A DNA stretch of 64,000 nucleotides from assembly GCA_015501585.1 (NCBI GenBank), contig JADNRY010000190.1:1-64000 (forward strand), in the 5' to 3' direction. The translations under genes and the position numbers were made by a program. This DNA comes from Rhodocollybia butyracea. Lineage: Eukaryota > Basidiomycota > Agaricomycetes > Agaricales > Omphalotaceae. Positions 32,245 to 44,545 of the stretch are shown here, piece after piece. Position 1 is the stretch's first letter. Each line of letters opens with the position of its first letter. Under the pieces are notes generated by a model. The model saw only the letters and a program-made list of their open reading frames with translations. It was not told the origin of the DNA and made no database searches.

Positions 32245-34741
32245 ATGTCTTTTCTCGCTGCTCGTAACCTTCGTTTCGCCGTGTCTAGGACGGGCCCATA
32301 TGCTGTATCTACAATCCTCTCTCTTATGTATTTGTCCACTGACGAGATACTTCCAGGGCCTTCCGCGGTCAATAATTGCCCGAAACATGAATTCCAAAGT
32401 TAACGGCAAGTCTACAACCTCTAATGAAAATTTCATGCGACCAATTCTCTCTGCTCTACAGGCCCAGTTATTGGTATTGACCTCGGAACAACAAACTCTT
32501 GTGTCTCCGTCATGCAGGGCAAGGAATCTTTGGTTATTGAGAACGCGGAGGGTGTCCGGACCACTCCTTCCGTCGTTGCATTTACAAAACATGGAGAACG
32601 TCTCGTTGGTTTACCTGCAAAACGTCAGGCCGTCGTTAACTCAACCAACACCGTCTCTGCATTCAAGCGATTAATTGGTCGTATGTACAAGGACAAAGAG
32701 GTGCAAGACGACATGAAACACTGGTACGCCCGTTTCTCATACAACGTCGTGCCATCAGCTCAATATTTCTATGTAGGCCCTTCACCATTGTTGCAAAGTC
32801 TGATGGACGACCAGCTGTAGAGGTCGACACCGGCAGTAAAAAACAACAGTTCGTAAGTATTGACTCGTTCTCGGTACCGTTCATCTGCTCATAGTAGGTC
32901 TTTAGTCAGCGGAGGAACTATCATCTATGGTCCTAGTGAAGATGAAGGAAACCGCCCAGCAGTTCTTAAATAAACCAGTCCAGTAAGCATTTTTATTCAG
33001 GTTATTTGACTCAGTTGTGCTGAGAGGAATTCTAGACATGCTGTCGTCACTGTCCCCGCATACTTCAACGATGCCCAACGGCAAGCAACAAAAGACGCTG
33101 GTCAAATTGCTGGTCTCGACGTGCTGCGAGTTATCAACGAGCCCACAGCTGCCGCATTAGCGTACGGTCTTGACAAGATCGACTCTGGTGTTATCGCTGT
33201 TTACGATTTAGGTGGAGGAACTTTTGATATTTCTATCCTCGAAATGCAAAAGGGTGTGTTCGAGGTCAAGTCGACGAACGGTGACACCCATCTTGGTGGT
33301 GAAGACTTCGACATTATCCTTGTCGAGCACATCTTGAACGAGTTCAAGAAGGAGTCTGGTCTCGACCTTGGTGGTGATCGTATGGCTATCCAGCGTGTTC
33401 GCGAAGCCGCTGAAAAAGCTAAGATTGAGCTTTCCTCCACTACCCAGACCGAAATCAACCTTCCCTTCATCACTGCTGATGCCTCTGGACCCAAGCACAT
33501 CAATATCAAGCTTCTTCGCTCTCAGTTTGAGTCTCTGGTCGGTCCCCTCATAAAACGAACCGTTGACCCTTGCAAAAAGGCTCTCAGCGATGCTGGCGTT
33601 AAGGCCAGCGAGATCCAGGATGTCATCTTGGTTGGTGGAATGACCCGTATGCCCAATGTCGCCGATACCGTCAAGACAATCTTTGGTCGCGAGCCGTCGA
33701 AGGGTGTCAATCCTGACGAGGCCGTTGCCAAGGGAGCTGCTATCCAGGGTGGTGTGCTCTCTGGTAGTGTGACCAACATTCTCCTTCTCGACGTCACTCC
33801 TCTATCCCTAGGTGAGCTCGCGAATTTATATCTATTTAGAGTTGCTTGCTAAATAAATGGCTAGGTATTGAGACCCTGGGTGGTATCATGACCAAGCTCA
33901 TTAACCGTAATACCACCATCCCCACCAAGAAGTCTCAGGTGTTCTCCACCGCTGCTGACGGTCAAACTGCCATCGAGGTCAAGATTTTCCAAGGTGAACG
34001 TGAACTCGTTCGGGACAACAAGCTCCTTGGTAATTTCAACCTTGTCGGCATTCCTCCTGCTCCCAAGGGAGTTCCTCAAATCGAGATCACCTTCGACATT
34101 GATGCTGGTAAGTAGTCTTTCATTTCCGTCTATGACTTTGCCTAATGTTTCCATCGTAGACGGTATTGTAAACGTCTCAGCTAAGGACAAGGCTACAAAC
34201 AAGGATCAATCGATGACTATCGCCTCCTCGTCTGGTCTTTCCGACAAGGAAATCGAGCAGATGGTGTCTGATGCTGAGCAATTCTCTGAGTCTGACAAAG
34301 CACGTCGTTCCCTGATCGAGGAAGCCAACAAGGCCGACTCCGTCTGCACTGATACTGAGAAGGGTATGTTTTTAAGTGCTGCTAGCATCACATCCATGTC
34401 TGATGGTGCTGCCTTTGTTAGCTATGCAAGAGTTCAAGGAACAGATTGACGCTGCCGAGAAGGAGAAGGTCGCCAAGCTTGTCTCTGAGCTTCGTGAGAT
34501 TGCCAAGAAGGGCCAAGATGCCGACCCGTCCGTCGACGCCGACATGATTCGTGAGAAGATCAACGAAACCCAGCAGGCTTCGCTTGGTCTGTTCCAAAAG
34601 GTATTTGTCTTGTCTCCACGTTTATAATCTCTTCCTCAACGCTTTCTTTTTTGATAGGTCTACGAAAAGCGTAACGCTGAGACATCATCATCCGAGACCG
34701 CCGAGCCCCAGGCTGAAAAGAAGGAGGAGAAGAAGGACTAA
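32245..34741 (+). CDS. SSC1: mitochondrial Hsp70 chaperone (SSC1/mortalin type)
   Basis: Ten exons (32245-32304, 32357-32405, 32462-32723, 32777-32852, 32906-32982, 33036-33811, 33865-34107, 34160-34363, 34422-34600, 34658-34741) give 669 residues. The N-terminus ([17 protein letters not shown]) is basic and looks like a mitochondrial presequence. The ATPase signatures follow: [28 protein letters not shown] and [23 protein letters not shown] opens the substrate-binding domain. The C-terminus is EKKEEKKD rather than EEVD, as for organellar forms. It imports and folds matrix proteins with Tim44 and Mge1. The second intron (32406-32461) starts with GCAAGT, and the only GT donor nearby would put a stop into the conserved ATPase motif. 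Confidence 0.97.
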
Positions 34742-35200
34742 ACTTCTCGCTCCCCTTCCATGTCCTCTCTACCTCCGCTTTCGTGATCTTTAGCCTTTCG
34801 GAGAAGGCCATGATCTTTCCGCTCGTTTATGAATATCTTTAGTATCATATTCCTCACGCGTCCCTAGACTACTTCCTTTACGGTGGAACGGAAAAAGTAT
34901 AGTTCTACGACATTTGCTTTGCATCTACACGATTTTACACCACTTACCTTATTCACCTTGCATGTACAGCATAGATATTCTGATAGCTAACACCTGCTAA
35001 CACCCCCCTCAGCATCTTACATTTTACTGTGTTGCTTTGCTCCTTATCTTGCGTTGCTTCCCCAGTTAGACACTTTTGTATCGTAGGCAGCAATGTAACA
35101 TTGAGACACAGGATTCATCGCCATTGTTTTCGAAAGAATAAGTTGGCAAACATAATGTTGATCGTGTTTACATTTGTGAGATCTGAACAGTTACAAGATT
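34742..35200. other. intergenic, no gene
   Basis: Convergent 3' flanks of SSC1 and PPM1. Nothing coding or repeated is evident. Confidence 0.5.
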
Positions 35201-36466
35201 TTAGTCGTACTGCTGCTGTTGCTTTCTTTTCAGACCCCAATCGCCCCACGGAGCCTTTAAGCCAGTACCAGATAATGATAGACTCCAAGTAATAGCATAA
35301 TGCTCTAAAACGAGTTCCAGCTCTTCGACCTCATCGAGCATTTCTAGTTTTGATATTCTTAGCAAACAGTCAATGACATTTCAACAAATACAGATTAACA
35401 GCACGCGTACCGTGCCAGTTCTTCCGCGTCGATATAGTTCCGCCTTATGTCTTTGAGGGTGAGGGCCAGAGCAGCAGTAAATTTGAGATTCAAGAACCGT
35501 GATGGGAGACTTTCGAGAGTAGGATAAGGTTCTGCGCCAGGAAGAGAAACTTGACGCGTCTCGAGATGAGAAGCACGTCAGGACCATGCAAGAACGAGAT
35601 GAAAAATGGCAGCTCACTTTGAGATTAGAAACCATGACACGTCCAAAAGAATCACCCAACCCAAACATTTCGTACACAATGGCGCCTAAGGCGGCACCGT
35701 TTTGAGAGCTAAAGTATGCTTGGAACCATTCAAGCAATCGATTTGATTCTTGTGGGGACATGTAGACTAGTACACATTCGAAGATTAAGAGCGTTGGAAG
35801 GGATGGGTCTAAAAGGGATGGTCCGTTTTCCGTTGAAATTAGCGACCCCAATGCGACCGATGGGTCCAGTCGGAGGTCCGCAGGCAGAAGGTGATACAAA
35901 GGACTGGAAAGCGCAGATCCTCCCCGTCCTACAAAAAAATCAGGATTCAAAATCCTCTGGAAACTCACTGGTTCGAACCTAGCTGAACATCACCGACGAC
36001 GTCATTTAGAGTTTTATTCTTCTTGATTGACATGGCTTTTTTCATGGTAATCTCTGGAAAGTCGATTTCAACGTAGGCGGATAAGCAATCCTTTTGGGAA
36101 CTAGTCTACTGTGATACTTTGAATCAGCAAATGATATAAAGAAATGACTAGAAGACAGTTGACCTACCGCAAGTTTCCAGAATCGCGTATCGCTACCCGC
36201 TCCTAAGCTTACGATCTGGCATTTTTTCCCTTCTTTCATCGAAAGATCTATCCATTGTTCGACTAGGTCATCGATTGCGACAGTGCGTACAAAAGTTCCA
36301 ACGTTGATCAGTGGAGGACGAGGAGCTGATTGTTAGATCTGGGAACGAAATGCTGGATGAATTGATCTGTTAAGTACTTTTGGCGTACAGCGGAAAGTTT
36401 TGCGAGGGCTGCGTCATTATCTGTGAGGCGAATAGGTGCATTATTGTCGTGCGGTGGTGGAAGCAT
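35201..36466 (-). pseudogene. PPM1: leucine carboxyl methyltransferase PPM1/LCMT1 (one-base frameshift)
   Basis: Minus-strand exons 36168-36466, 35979-36090, 35618-35928, 35411-35559 and 35201-35357 give a 342-residue equivalent. PPM1 methylates the C-terminal leucine of the PP2A catalytic subunit. Family blocks are clear: RLTDNDAALAKLSAVRQKYL, RPPLINVGTFVRT, IVSLGAGSDTRFWKL (SAM-binding), PTLLIFECVLVYM, YEMFGLGDSFGRVM, RQVSLPGAEPYPTL and KLEMLDEVEEL. The first exon is one base short: after FVPRS (about 36335) the frame must shift to reach APRPPLINVG. Every other junction keeps frame. If the base is truly missing the gene is disrupted; as PPM1 is normally single copy, an assembly error is at least as likely. 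Confidence 0.85.
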
Positions 36467-37294
36467 CGAGAAATTCACTGGGCGCTAACATGAACAGCTT
36501 AAGCGCTTAGCTCTGGTCGTGATAGCTGTGATCGTGATTTACCCACGATAGAAAAAAAGCAATAATATTACTGCTACAAAAATACAGAGTACAGACTAAC
36601 GTTGGACTAGCAATTATCGATAGAGCCATCCAGGAGAGAAGAATGAGGTTTTAAATAAGTTCAAGGAAGAGATTGAAGGCGAGAACCTGGAGACTGAGGA
36701 GCGAATAGTGACAACACGGTTTTCATACCGATTTTCGGGCTCCCTTTCATAGGTTCCCTCAGGGTCTACAAGCTCGTACAGTATGTAATGCCATCGCTGC
36801 GTACCATATAAGTTACATACTTTACCTGGTAAGACCTGCAATTCGTGCAATTGCCTTTTTTTTCATGTTTGCGGAGAAAAACAAGGCTCGAGGGTTACTT
36901 TCATAACCAAATTAGTACCATAGCTACTAAGCGGGACTGCAAGGGTAGCGGATGGTCCAACTTTATTCAAGCTGTTGTTCCGGGAGAGACCAGGAGAAGT
37001 CCTTGGGGTCGTTTACTAGCCTATCCGTAGAGCCCGAGATATATATTATCCGTTTCATACGGCTAGGTCGGTCAAAGCTGTACATATCGGCCGCTTCGGG
37101 GTAACACCAAATACTTGATGTGTTAGGCGAGTATCTCGAGGTATAAATCATATTTAGTACTATGACTATATCGATAGATGCGGTATTTTGGGATGTATTC
37201 GCTCACTAGTACATATGTGCCTCAAGTAGAAAAAAAGATACACGTTAGATAGATCACACATACAGATACAAAGATGGCTCTTTGAGCCCGAAAG
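36467..37294. other. intergenic, no gene
   Basis: No recognisable gene or repeat. It contains the upstream region of PPM1 and the 3' flank of the ABC gene. Confidence 0.45.
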
Positions 37295-39972
37295 TTACAC
37301 TTGCGCTTTATACAAACGAGCATATTCACTGTCAACATCCGACACCAATTGCTCATGTGTGCCTTGCTGAATTAGTTTGCCCTCGTGCATGCACCTAAAA
37401 TAACATGAATGATTTTACGAGTAGCTGCAGGTTTGGACCCACAATATCAAATCTGCTTTGTGGACGAGATGCCTGAATTGGTGGGTCAAAAATATTGTCG
37501 TTTTACCCACACCAGAGTCTCGAAACTTTTCTAGAAGGTCACGCTCGGCTATAGCATCCAAAGCTGATGAGGCTTCATCTACTATCAGCAATCTGACACC
37601 AGATTGATTATTTAGCTTCATGAACGCTCGGGATCTATCTCAGCTGTCAGAATGGGCTTATCGGGTAGAACACCACAAAGCATACGCTATCAATCTTTGC
37701 TTTTCTTCTGCCGAAATCGCAATATTGTCCATTCTGGGTCCGTGATGTTGCATCTCTTCTATAACAGCTGAGGAGACCGGGCCATTCCCAAAAACATCTG
37801 AGCTCGTCGTAAAATGGGGAACAGGATTCAACACCGTTTCGTATTTGTCTGGAAGCTTGTAAATGAAGGATGATCCTCCCATTTGTACTGCTCGGTCAAA
37901 TGACTCGGGTTTCGCATCACATTTAGCTCTATCCAAAGCTGAGAGCGACATGGTAAGATTGTCTCGAATCGAAAGCGGATAGATTTCTTCCGTATGAAGC
38001 AGCACAGTCATTGCTTGACGGAGTGATTGCGTATCGAAGTGTTGGATAGGTATACCGTCAATCAGAATCGATCCAGCACCAGGAGCAAACAGGCCAGAAA
38101 GGAGGTGGAGGATAGAAGTTGTACCGCTCTTATTCTGCCCCACGAGTAGCACGAACTGTCCAGGAGCTACATCAAAGGATACGTTCTGTAAAGCCGGTTG
38201 GACAGAGAAGCTTGACTGGGGGACTAGAGAGACATTTCTGAAAAGGCCTAAGTATGAACTCATTTGTAAAAAAAATAGCGAACATACCTAAAAGATATTC
38301 GCATGCCAGTGGGTAAAGAATGAGTCCTATCAGGGTAGGTACGAACACCTTGACAGTCCATTCCCTTCGATTCGAGTGCCCGGTAAAATTTGTCCGCTAT
38401 ATCCAGCACCTCGTGAACCGGTTTTTGCGCTGTTTTAACATTATTGATACTTTGCTTCAGTCGAATTGCGGCGTATTGGACGAATATGCCGGTCGTCAGC
38501 CATACCGTTAGTGATCCTTGTTCAATCCAAGGATACGTGAATAGGAAGAATGTCTGGGGACAGAGATAGTATCCATCTCTATAGTTCGACACGAATGCAA
38601 TAGCTCACCAGAGGTACGTCCACCATAACTTGCAGTAGTTGCCAATACCAGGCAACAGGAATGCCATGGCAGAGCATTTCTTCGTCAAAGGATAGGAAAC
38701 CAAGCTCTTTCATTGAACGTTCATATTCTGGAAGGAGACGGAGTGAGTTTCGCTCGATTCCGACGAATATGGAAACTTGTGATTTATACCTCGAAGTACA
38801 AAGTCCGTGGACCCGTCTTTGAGCAGGGTTTTTCTGTATTCAACATCGAAGATGACCTGGTGCATAGCAGCCAGGCGATGAAAGGCAGGATGGTTAGTCC
38901 AAAATGAATACCCTTCAATGTTTCAGAATTCGGAGATCAAGTAACCAGAAGATACCAACTGACCAACTCCACCAAGTCCATTCGTTGGAATAAGCATCAT
39001 CATTATCGGAATTACAATGCAACAGAAAGCCACCAATTCTGACAGGAGGGGTTTAGTATGCCTGGCGACGATTGCAAGGAGCGTGGAAATTTCCAAAGTG
39101 ATCGTAAAAAAGTTCGTTGTACCAATAGTTAAACCATGTAGAAACTCCCAGCCTAACGAGTGGTCGAGTTCGTAGGCCCATGGGGGCGGTAAGATAGTTT
39201 GTATTTCTAGTGCTGGAGAACTGGTAAGCTTTTGCTTGAGCCTCATGTTTCAACAAAGAAGAGTACCGGTCGTTGTATTATAGTCCAACGCGAGACTTTC
39301 TATGAATAGAGAAGGTCAGCGATACCAGAAAACGGATCAAACAGACAATCGGATTTACTGCGTGCCAGCTGAGGATAAAAGCGATCCCTGAATCCATGCT
39401 TGATTCTTCTAGAGCTTTGAAAGCTAGAGAGATGAGGGATCAGATTTATGATTGATTGATTCTGGATAACAGAACCTTATTCGCTCACAAAGAGCAGTCA
39501 TGAACGAGCAAAGAACGAGCATCAGAACCAATGCTTGAACAGATGAGATGCTTGTTTCCGTATTCCGTTGGAGGGTTGTCAAATCTGTGGCCTGTATTAC
39601 AAGCTGTTGTGTCGTCAAGAGTATAATCGTTTAGAGAAAATATCAACGTACAGTTTCAAGAAGAAATGCAACAGACCAAAGGTATAGCGCAGACTTCAAG
39701 CTGGGCCATAAAACTGCCATTGAATAGAATAAAAAAGCCATAGGTGCTATCGAAAACAATTCTTTCAGGAGCCGGCCAGCATTCCTCGAACGTCGCCGCA
39801 TGAGTTGAAGATTAGAGCAGAAGTTTGTACATAATTGCCATGCAGACGGGGGTTCCTCAAAGGCTAAGTCGAATATTCCTTTCTTGATTCGCTTAATCTG
39901 GGATGAATGATATCGGGACATTGTAAAGGCGCTCAAAGTAGATGTGAGAGGTAGAGGGGAGTCTCCTACCAT
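37295..39972 (-). CDS. ABC transporter-like protein with degenerate ATP site
   Basis: The gene runs from ATG 39972 to the stop at 37295-37297 with several short introns. The N-terminal two thirds (39972 to about 38290) has hydrophobic segments of a membrane domain (for example LFSIAPMAFLFYSMAVLW and LVLMLVLCSFMTAL). The nucleotide-binding domain begins near 38235. Its Walker A reads LLVGQNKSGTTSILHLL, with Thr in place of the essential Lys. The signature motif reads AISAEEKQRL instead of LSGGQxQRL. Walker B (LLIVDEASSALD) and the switch His (TLTHQF-like IFLTHQF) are normal. The last exon ends EYARLYKAQV. The family is a fungal ABCB-like group common in agaricomycetes. ATP hydrolysis by this domain looks doubtful. 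Not all membrane-domain joins were checked. Confidence 0.75.
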
Positions 39973-41623
39973 TATTCCAGTTATGCTGTCTTAAGAGTTA
40001 CGATCCGCGAGGTGACTTGCCATGTAACGGTGATCTATAAAGACCCCTGGAAGAATATGAAGTTGGACACCCCACACGCATGTTACCCAGAGAAAGTTCA
40101 AGCATACGCATCAATCGATTTGTCTCTGTGGGCCTGCAAACTCACGCCGTGGAATACAATGATAAGATTCGAATCTGACTCGGGCGCCAAACGAGGAAGT
40201 CAAAGAACAAAAAGAAGGAAAATGAAAGATGGATATACCCGAGCTGATATCAGGTAGCTATCCATTGATAACTCCTCAGAGTTGGTCTGGGGGGCCACTT
40301 GCAACAGTGGGCGCAGATGGCATGTCATAATGTATGATATGGGGAGCAAAAGGCCAATGGTAGTCGTATGGACGCAGAGGGGAGATTAAATTAAAAGAGT
40401 GCCAATCAGATATTAGGTGTACGCTATCGATGCAACGTTGATGCTTGTGGACGCATGTTCTTATGCCCACAACGGGCGGATAGTGTCAAGAATTTGAAGG
40501 TCCACAAGCTTGAGAATCTCGATAGCTTGACCATAAGTATTTTCATCGGCAGACAGAATTCCAAAAAAGGAGTACGAGTACCCAATGGGTTGTAGCATTC
40601 CTACGAATGTTGGCCCGAGAGCTATGCATTGACCAATCAGTTTGAAGGCGCAGCGGACAAGATGACATCCTAAAATAACCTCTAAAACATAAAACGGGTC
40701 ATGACGCCCACACTTTCAAGGGTGCTGCGCTCAGAACGCAGTAGGCTTGAAACGATGATCTCTCAATGGCAAGAATGTTTCCGAAGAAATTAATCGTTGT
40801 TCGAACGTCTAAGGCGGGAAGAAGTTGCAGAAATCGAAGTTGAAGCATTGCTTTATGATTGACCTTCGGCCTCTAAGAATGAAAGATCGTCCGACATCCC
40901 CGGCTGTGTTATTGTGTGCCTCCAAAAGTTCAACGTGTGATGAGAACGAGGTTTTCACCTTCTCAGCAGGCTCTACACACCTTGCAGATTCAACCGACGT
41001 CCAGTTTGAATGTTCCGAAATTGACTATGCATGAATGGAAGTGTGTAGTAAGTAGTTATGTGGGGGTGATGGGAGCCTCAGTGTTAAACTTGAATCAAGA
41101 TTCTGCGGGTCCTCGTATGCTCGCAAAATTGATGTTATGATAATGAGCATAGATCGCTTGAAACTCGCTTCAACCGTGTCCAATCGAGCTGTTCTTGGAG
41201 GTGTGCTCGTCGCTCGTTGAATGGCACAGCTCTTGAAACGCAAGGGGAGACTCACATGAAAAAAGCGTGAGAAATGACACGTGTGGGACGCGAGCACGTG
41301 CTTAATCGATACATACGTAACGGAGACCGACCACCAACTAGGTCAATCATAACTCGCGTTGCTCGTGTTTGTCGAAAATATGCTACATTCCGGGGTCAAG
41401 TGGAGTACAATAGCGATACAAGCATATCAATACATGCATAAATACGGAGTGGGGAGTCAAATCTCATCCAATTCCAAGCAAGATACCGGTCTACTGAGAA
41501 ACTTCGTATGCTATTATTGGAAAGGGGTGGGTTATGGATACAAAAGAAAGAATAAATCGTAAAAGGCTTATCATAAACAGTAGAGTTGGGGTATGAGAAA
41601 CGCTAGTGACGATCTCTGATCTA
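39973..41623. other. intergenic, no gene recognised
   Basis: A 1.65-kb gap. Short open frames only, without motifs or convincing intron signals. Confidence 0.45.
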
Positions 41624-42616
41624 TCACATCAACAAGCTCGAAGACGACGGACACTTGGTAGCAGATCGTAGGCGGTACAGAGGCTTGGGCGGGTCGATGG
41701 AGTGATCATGCGAGAAGGAAGAGGTAGGAGTCTGCCCCCACCAAACGTCACAAGAAGGATTAATTAACGCAGGGGGTTGATGCTGTAACCCAAGATCCAT
41801 TGCCTCAAAATCAAAAGGTTTGGGCTGAACGACGCTCGGATAAGGCGTTAGCGAGGTTTGTGCTGAAGGAGTAAGGAAGCCATAGCCATTCTGGAGCAGT
41901 CTCGTCATGTTCGACACTAGGGGGCTAAAATCATCAAAGCCGAATGTGGCGTCGGTTGCGGAAGCTGTGCGGCGCATATCTTGGTCGCAACTATTATCGT
42001 CGTAGTCATTCAACGACAAATCATTCCTTAGCTTTCGAGCCGTTCCCTTAGGTCCGCGTTTCCCAGAGCCGCGTCTTCGAGGGCGTTTATACTTGAAAGT
42101 AACATTAGCGTCGATTTGCCAGTATTTACCACGTCCAGGAGCCGAAGCTGGTCTCTCGGTTGGTACAAAAACTGATTTGAGCGACAGCATGTGGCGAATT
42201 GAGGACTGTAAGAAGTTTTTGAGTCTCGATTGAACCATGAAAAAAATGTGGCGTACCTTCCACTTGTGGACATGCCTATAATATTCAAAGCGATCCTCGA
42301 TAGCAGAGTATATCTCTTGCAACGTGAGCTTGCGTCGAGCGCTTCCATAGATTGCTAGTTGGACTAACGTCTCGAGCTGAGCATCTGGTTTTTTTCCCGG
42401 AGGAGGATCCGGGATGACATGCAAATTGATGGGTATCCCTGGAGGTATGTGGTAGGCAGACCGAAGGGTAGGTCCAGCATCGGGTAAAAGATCTGAGCCA
42501 CCAAATAGACCATGAGATGGTCGATGAGAGTCTTCTAAACAAAAGAATATCATCAATCGTAGAGCCAAGGAAAGCAGTGGTTAATGTGACGCACTTGGTG
42601 TGGCGTAGGAGGGCAT
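41624..42616 (-). CDS. forkhead-domain transcription factor
   Basis: Minus-strand exons 42595-42616, 42257-42534 and 41624-42205 join to 293 residues starting MPSYATPKDSH. The forkhead DNA-binding domain is at about 50-125: KPDAQLETLVQLAIY (helix 1), KLTLQEIYSAIEDRFEYYR, then WK joined to SSIRHMLSLKSVFV (recognition helix) and GKYWQID. The second intron sits inside the domain between W-K and S-S-I-R-H. It is 51 nt without a stop, so a retained form would carry 17 extra residues in front of the recognition helix. A basic stretch (KYKRPRRRGSGKRGPKG) follows the domain and could be a nuclear localisation signal. The C-terminal half is Ser/Pro/Gln-rich. Targets cannot be told. Confidence 0.92.
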
Positions 42617-44083
42617 CTGAACGAAGCGAATTGGTAAATTCCTCGAAAAGAAGATGTTCTTTTAAGGTGTGACTGGCGCTCTTGAGACCAAATATCCGGT
42701 GTCTTCGTGGTGGTCGAGAAAGAATAAGTATCGCTTAGTATAGCCAAGATGCCAAAATAATACTGGCAATCAGTGAGAGTCAGATGGGGCAATTGTTTCT
42801 GTGTTAGCCTTTGTCACGGCCTGTGGGTCCAAAGCGGGAAGCATAATTCTTTTTTTCTAATGCAAATCCATGCCTCAATGGCATGACATGGCTAGAAAGG
42901 GCAAATGGTCACAAGTGCCAACGTGGTGGCACCGGGGGGTACCTCATCCACTAACTAAGAAAGACCGGATTTGGTCAAAAGGTAGCTTATAACATGGGAG
43001 AGCCCAGGGGCACTGCAACACCGTGCGGAACACAACTCACGCCAGAGGGAGAGAGAAACTTGGATAGCCATCTGCGGTAATTGTCCCCGATAGACGTTCC
43101 GGCTGGAAATCAGCTATGTGCAGATAGTGATCGCCCTTATATACTTACAAGGTCGCCATCGACGTCTCTTGCAACGTTCCGGCAAAAATGATTCATTGCG
43201 GCACCAGCAATGGTTGTCGCCTTTGGAATCATCGGTAGTATAGCTGAGCGACGAAGAGTTTACTAGTTGGTTTAGATGAGTCCGATCAGGAGCAGTCGAA
43301 AAACACGGCCGACTCGGAGAATCTGTTCGGATCTTTAAAAGTCTGCTCCGTGCATACTTATACCTAATTCCGGCAGAAGAGTTTGACATTTTCCTGATTT
43401 TTCTTGCAAGCGAAAGTCATATTTTAGTGCTATTGGCCGTGCATAGAGCAAAGCAATTTCCTGAAAGAAGCTGGAGCCTGGGATCGAGCTTGATGTCACG
43501 AACTTGTAGTTACGTAACGATTTTAAGCGCCCTAACTGATCCTCGTTTGAGGATCTATCATAATAACGGTATCAAAGGTAAGTATATCTACGTTCGCTTG
43601 CAACTTGGAGCCAATGAACTGGGGAAAAATTCGGTCATGTAGATACAAACTATTGCTATTAATCTAATAACAATTGGTCACCAACGTACAAAATGGCACT
43701 GTCTGAGCTGTCCTGTGCACCAGTATAAAAATCGCGTTTCGAACCATCTTTTGTGCTTTCTATTGTATAATCCTTCGGACCACTCGGTGAGGCCTCCGAG
43801 GTAACGGTGGAATATGATGCTCTTTACAAAGACATCAGGAGGGCGGCTTCCCAAACGACGCCAGAATAAGCACCTAGATTCTTCCTTTCTTCTTGAGTTT
43901 CGATGGAACAGTGTGAGCTAAAAAATATCAAATATTGAGCTGCTTGCATGTGTCTAGCGTCTGCATCATCTTGAGAGAAAGCCGGCTGAGGTTTGAGAGG
44001 AGCATGGTGGACGTGTACAAAAGTCGAGCTCGATATCTGGGCCATCACAAGATGATAAGCTTATGGTATAAAGACAGGCCAAT
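42617..44083. other. intergenic, no sure gene
   Basis: Mostly nothing. A minus-strand frame starting at 43389 (MSNSSAGIRYKYARSR) runs to a plausible donor near 43150, and another exon-like stretch may follow at about 43040-43100, but no family is recognised and no full model could be built. Confidence 0.35.
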
Positions 44084-44545
44084 TTACGAAAGCTCTACCA
44101 TGGTACTCTCTTCATCCATTCCTTTATCCGCTTTCCCGTCGGGGAACCCCTGGTATACTGCTTCGTCTTTGGTCGACGTCTCTTGATCAACTACGTTCTT
44201 GTTGTTTCCACAGTGAACTTCCTCTGAACCTTCGACCGAGATTTTAGACAAAAGGCCCTTCTCCTTTACAGCAGAGGCGCAGCAGTGTTTATGGATATTC
44301 CAGTTCCCTGGCTGGTAAGTGAACCTGCGGTCGAGTCGGCGTGTTTTCCCACAGCAGCAAATCACATAGAATGGATCCAGATGTTTGATCAAGTGTCGGT
44401 CTCGCAAAAAGCATACAAGGGGCCGGGCCAATTTTGCTAATTTCTCATCTTCTCGGCCGTTATATTTTGTCCACGCCTCTTCGCGCGTAATTTCTGCTCC
44501 GTCTCTGCAGGCCCGACGACGTGAACCGACCGGCGGGTTAAACAA
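44084..44545 (-). CDS. small zinc-knuckle-like hypothetical protein
   Basis: A single-exon frame of 153 residues. The middle has RHLIKHLDPFYVICCCGKTRRLD followed by a W-N-I-H-K-H-C-C block, giving a Cys-x-Cys-GK, LDRRF, NW, H, C pattern seen in small agaricomycete proteins of unknown function; it could bind one zinc ion. The second half is acidic and Ser/Glu-rich (CGNNKNVVDQETSTKDE, GMDEESTMVE) and may be read-through of a 3' exon. No signal peptide or membrane segment. It stands alone at the edge of a gene-poor region. Confidence 0.5.
   Translation of the reverse strand: MFNPPVGSRRRACRDGAEITREEAWTKYNGREDEKLAKLARPLVCFLRDRHLIKHLDPFYVICCCGKTRRLDRRFTYQPGNWNIHKHCCASAVKEKGLLSKISVEGSEEVHCGNNKNVVDQETSTKDEAVYQGFPDGKADKGMDEESTMVELS

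Noticed and set aside
33201..33509. Long minus-strand frames opposite SSC1
   Set aside because: They lie antisense to the highly conserved Hsp70 exon and are explained by its codon bias.
35965..35985. GGTTCGAACC sequence resembling a tRNA B box
   Set aside because: It is the splice donor region of a PPM1 intron and no cloverleaf can be folded around it.
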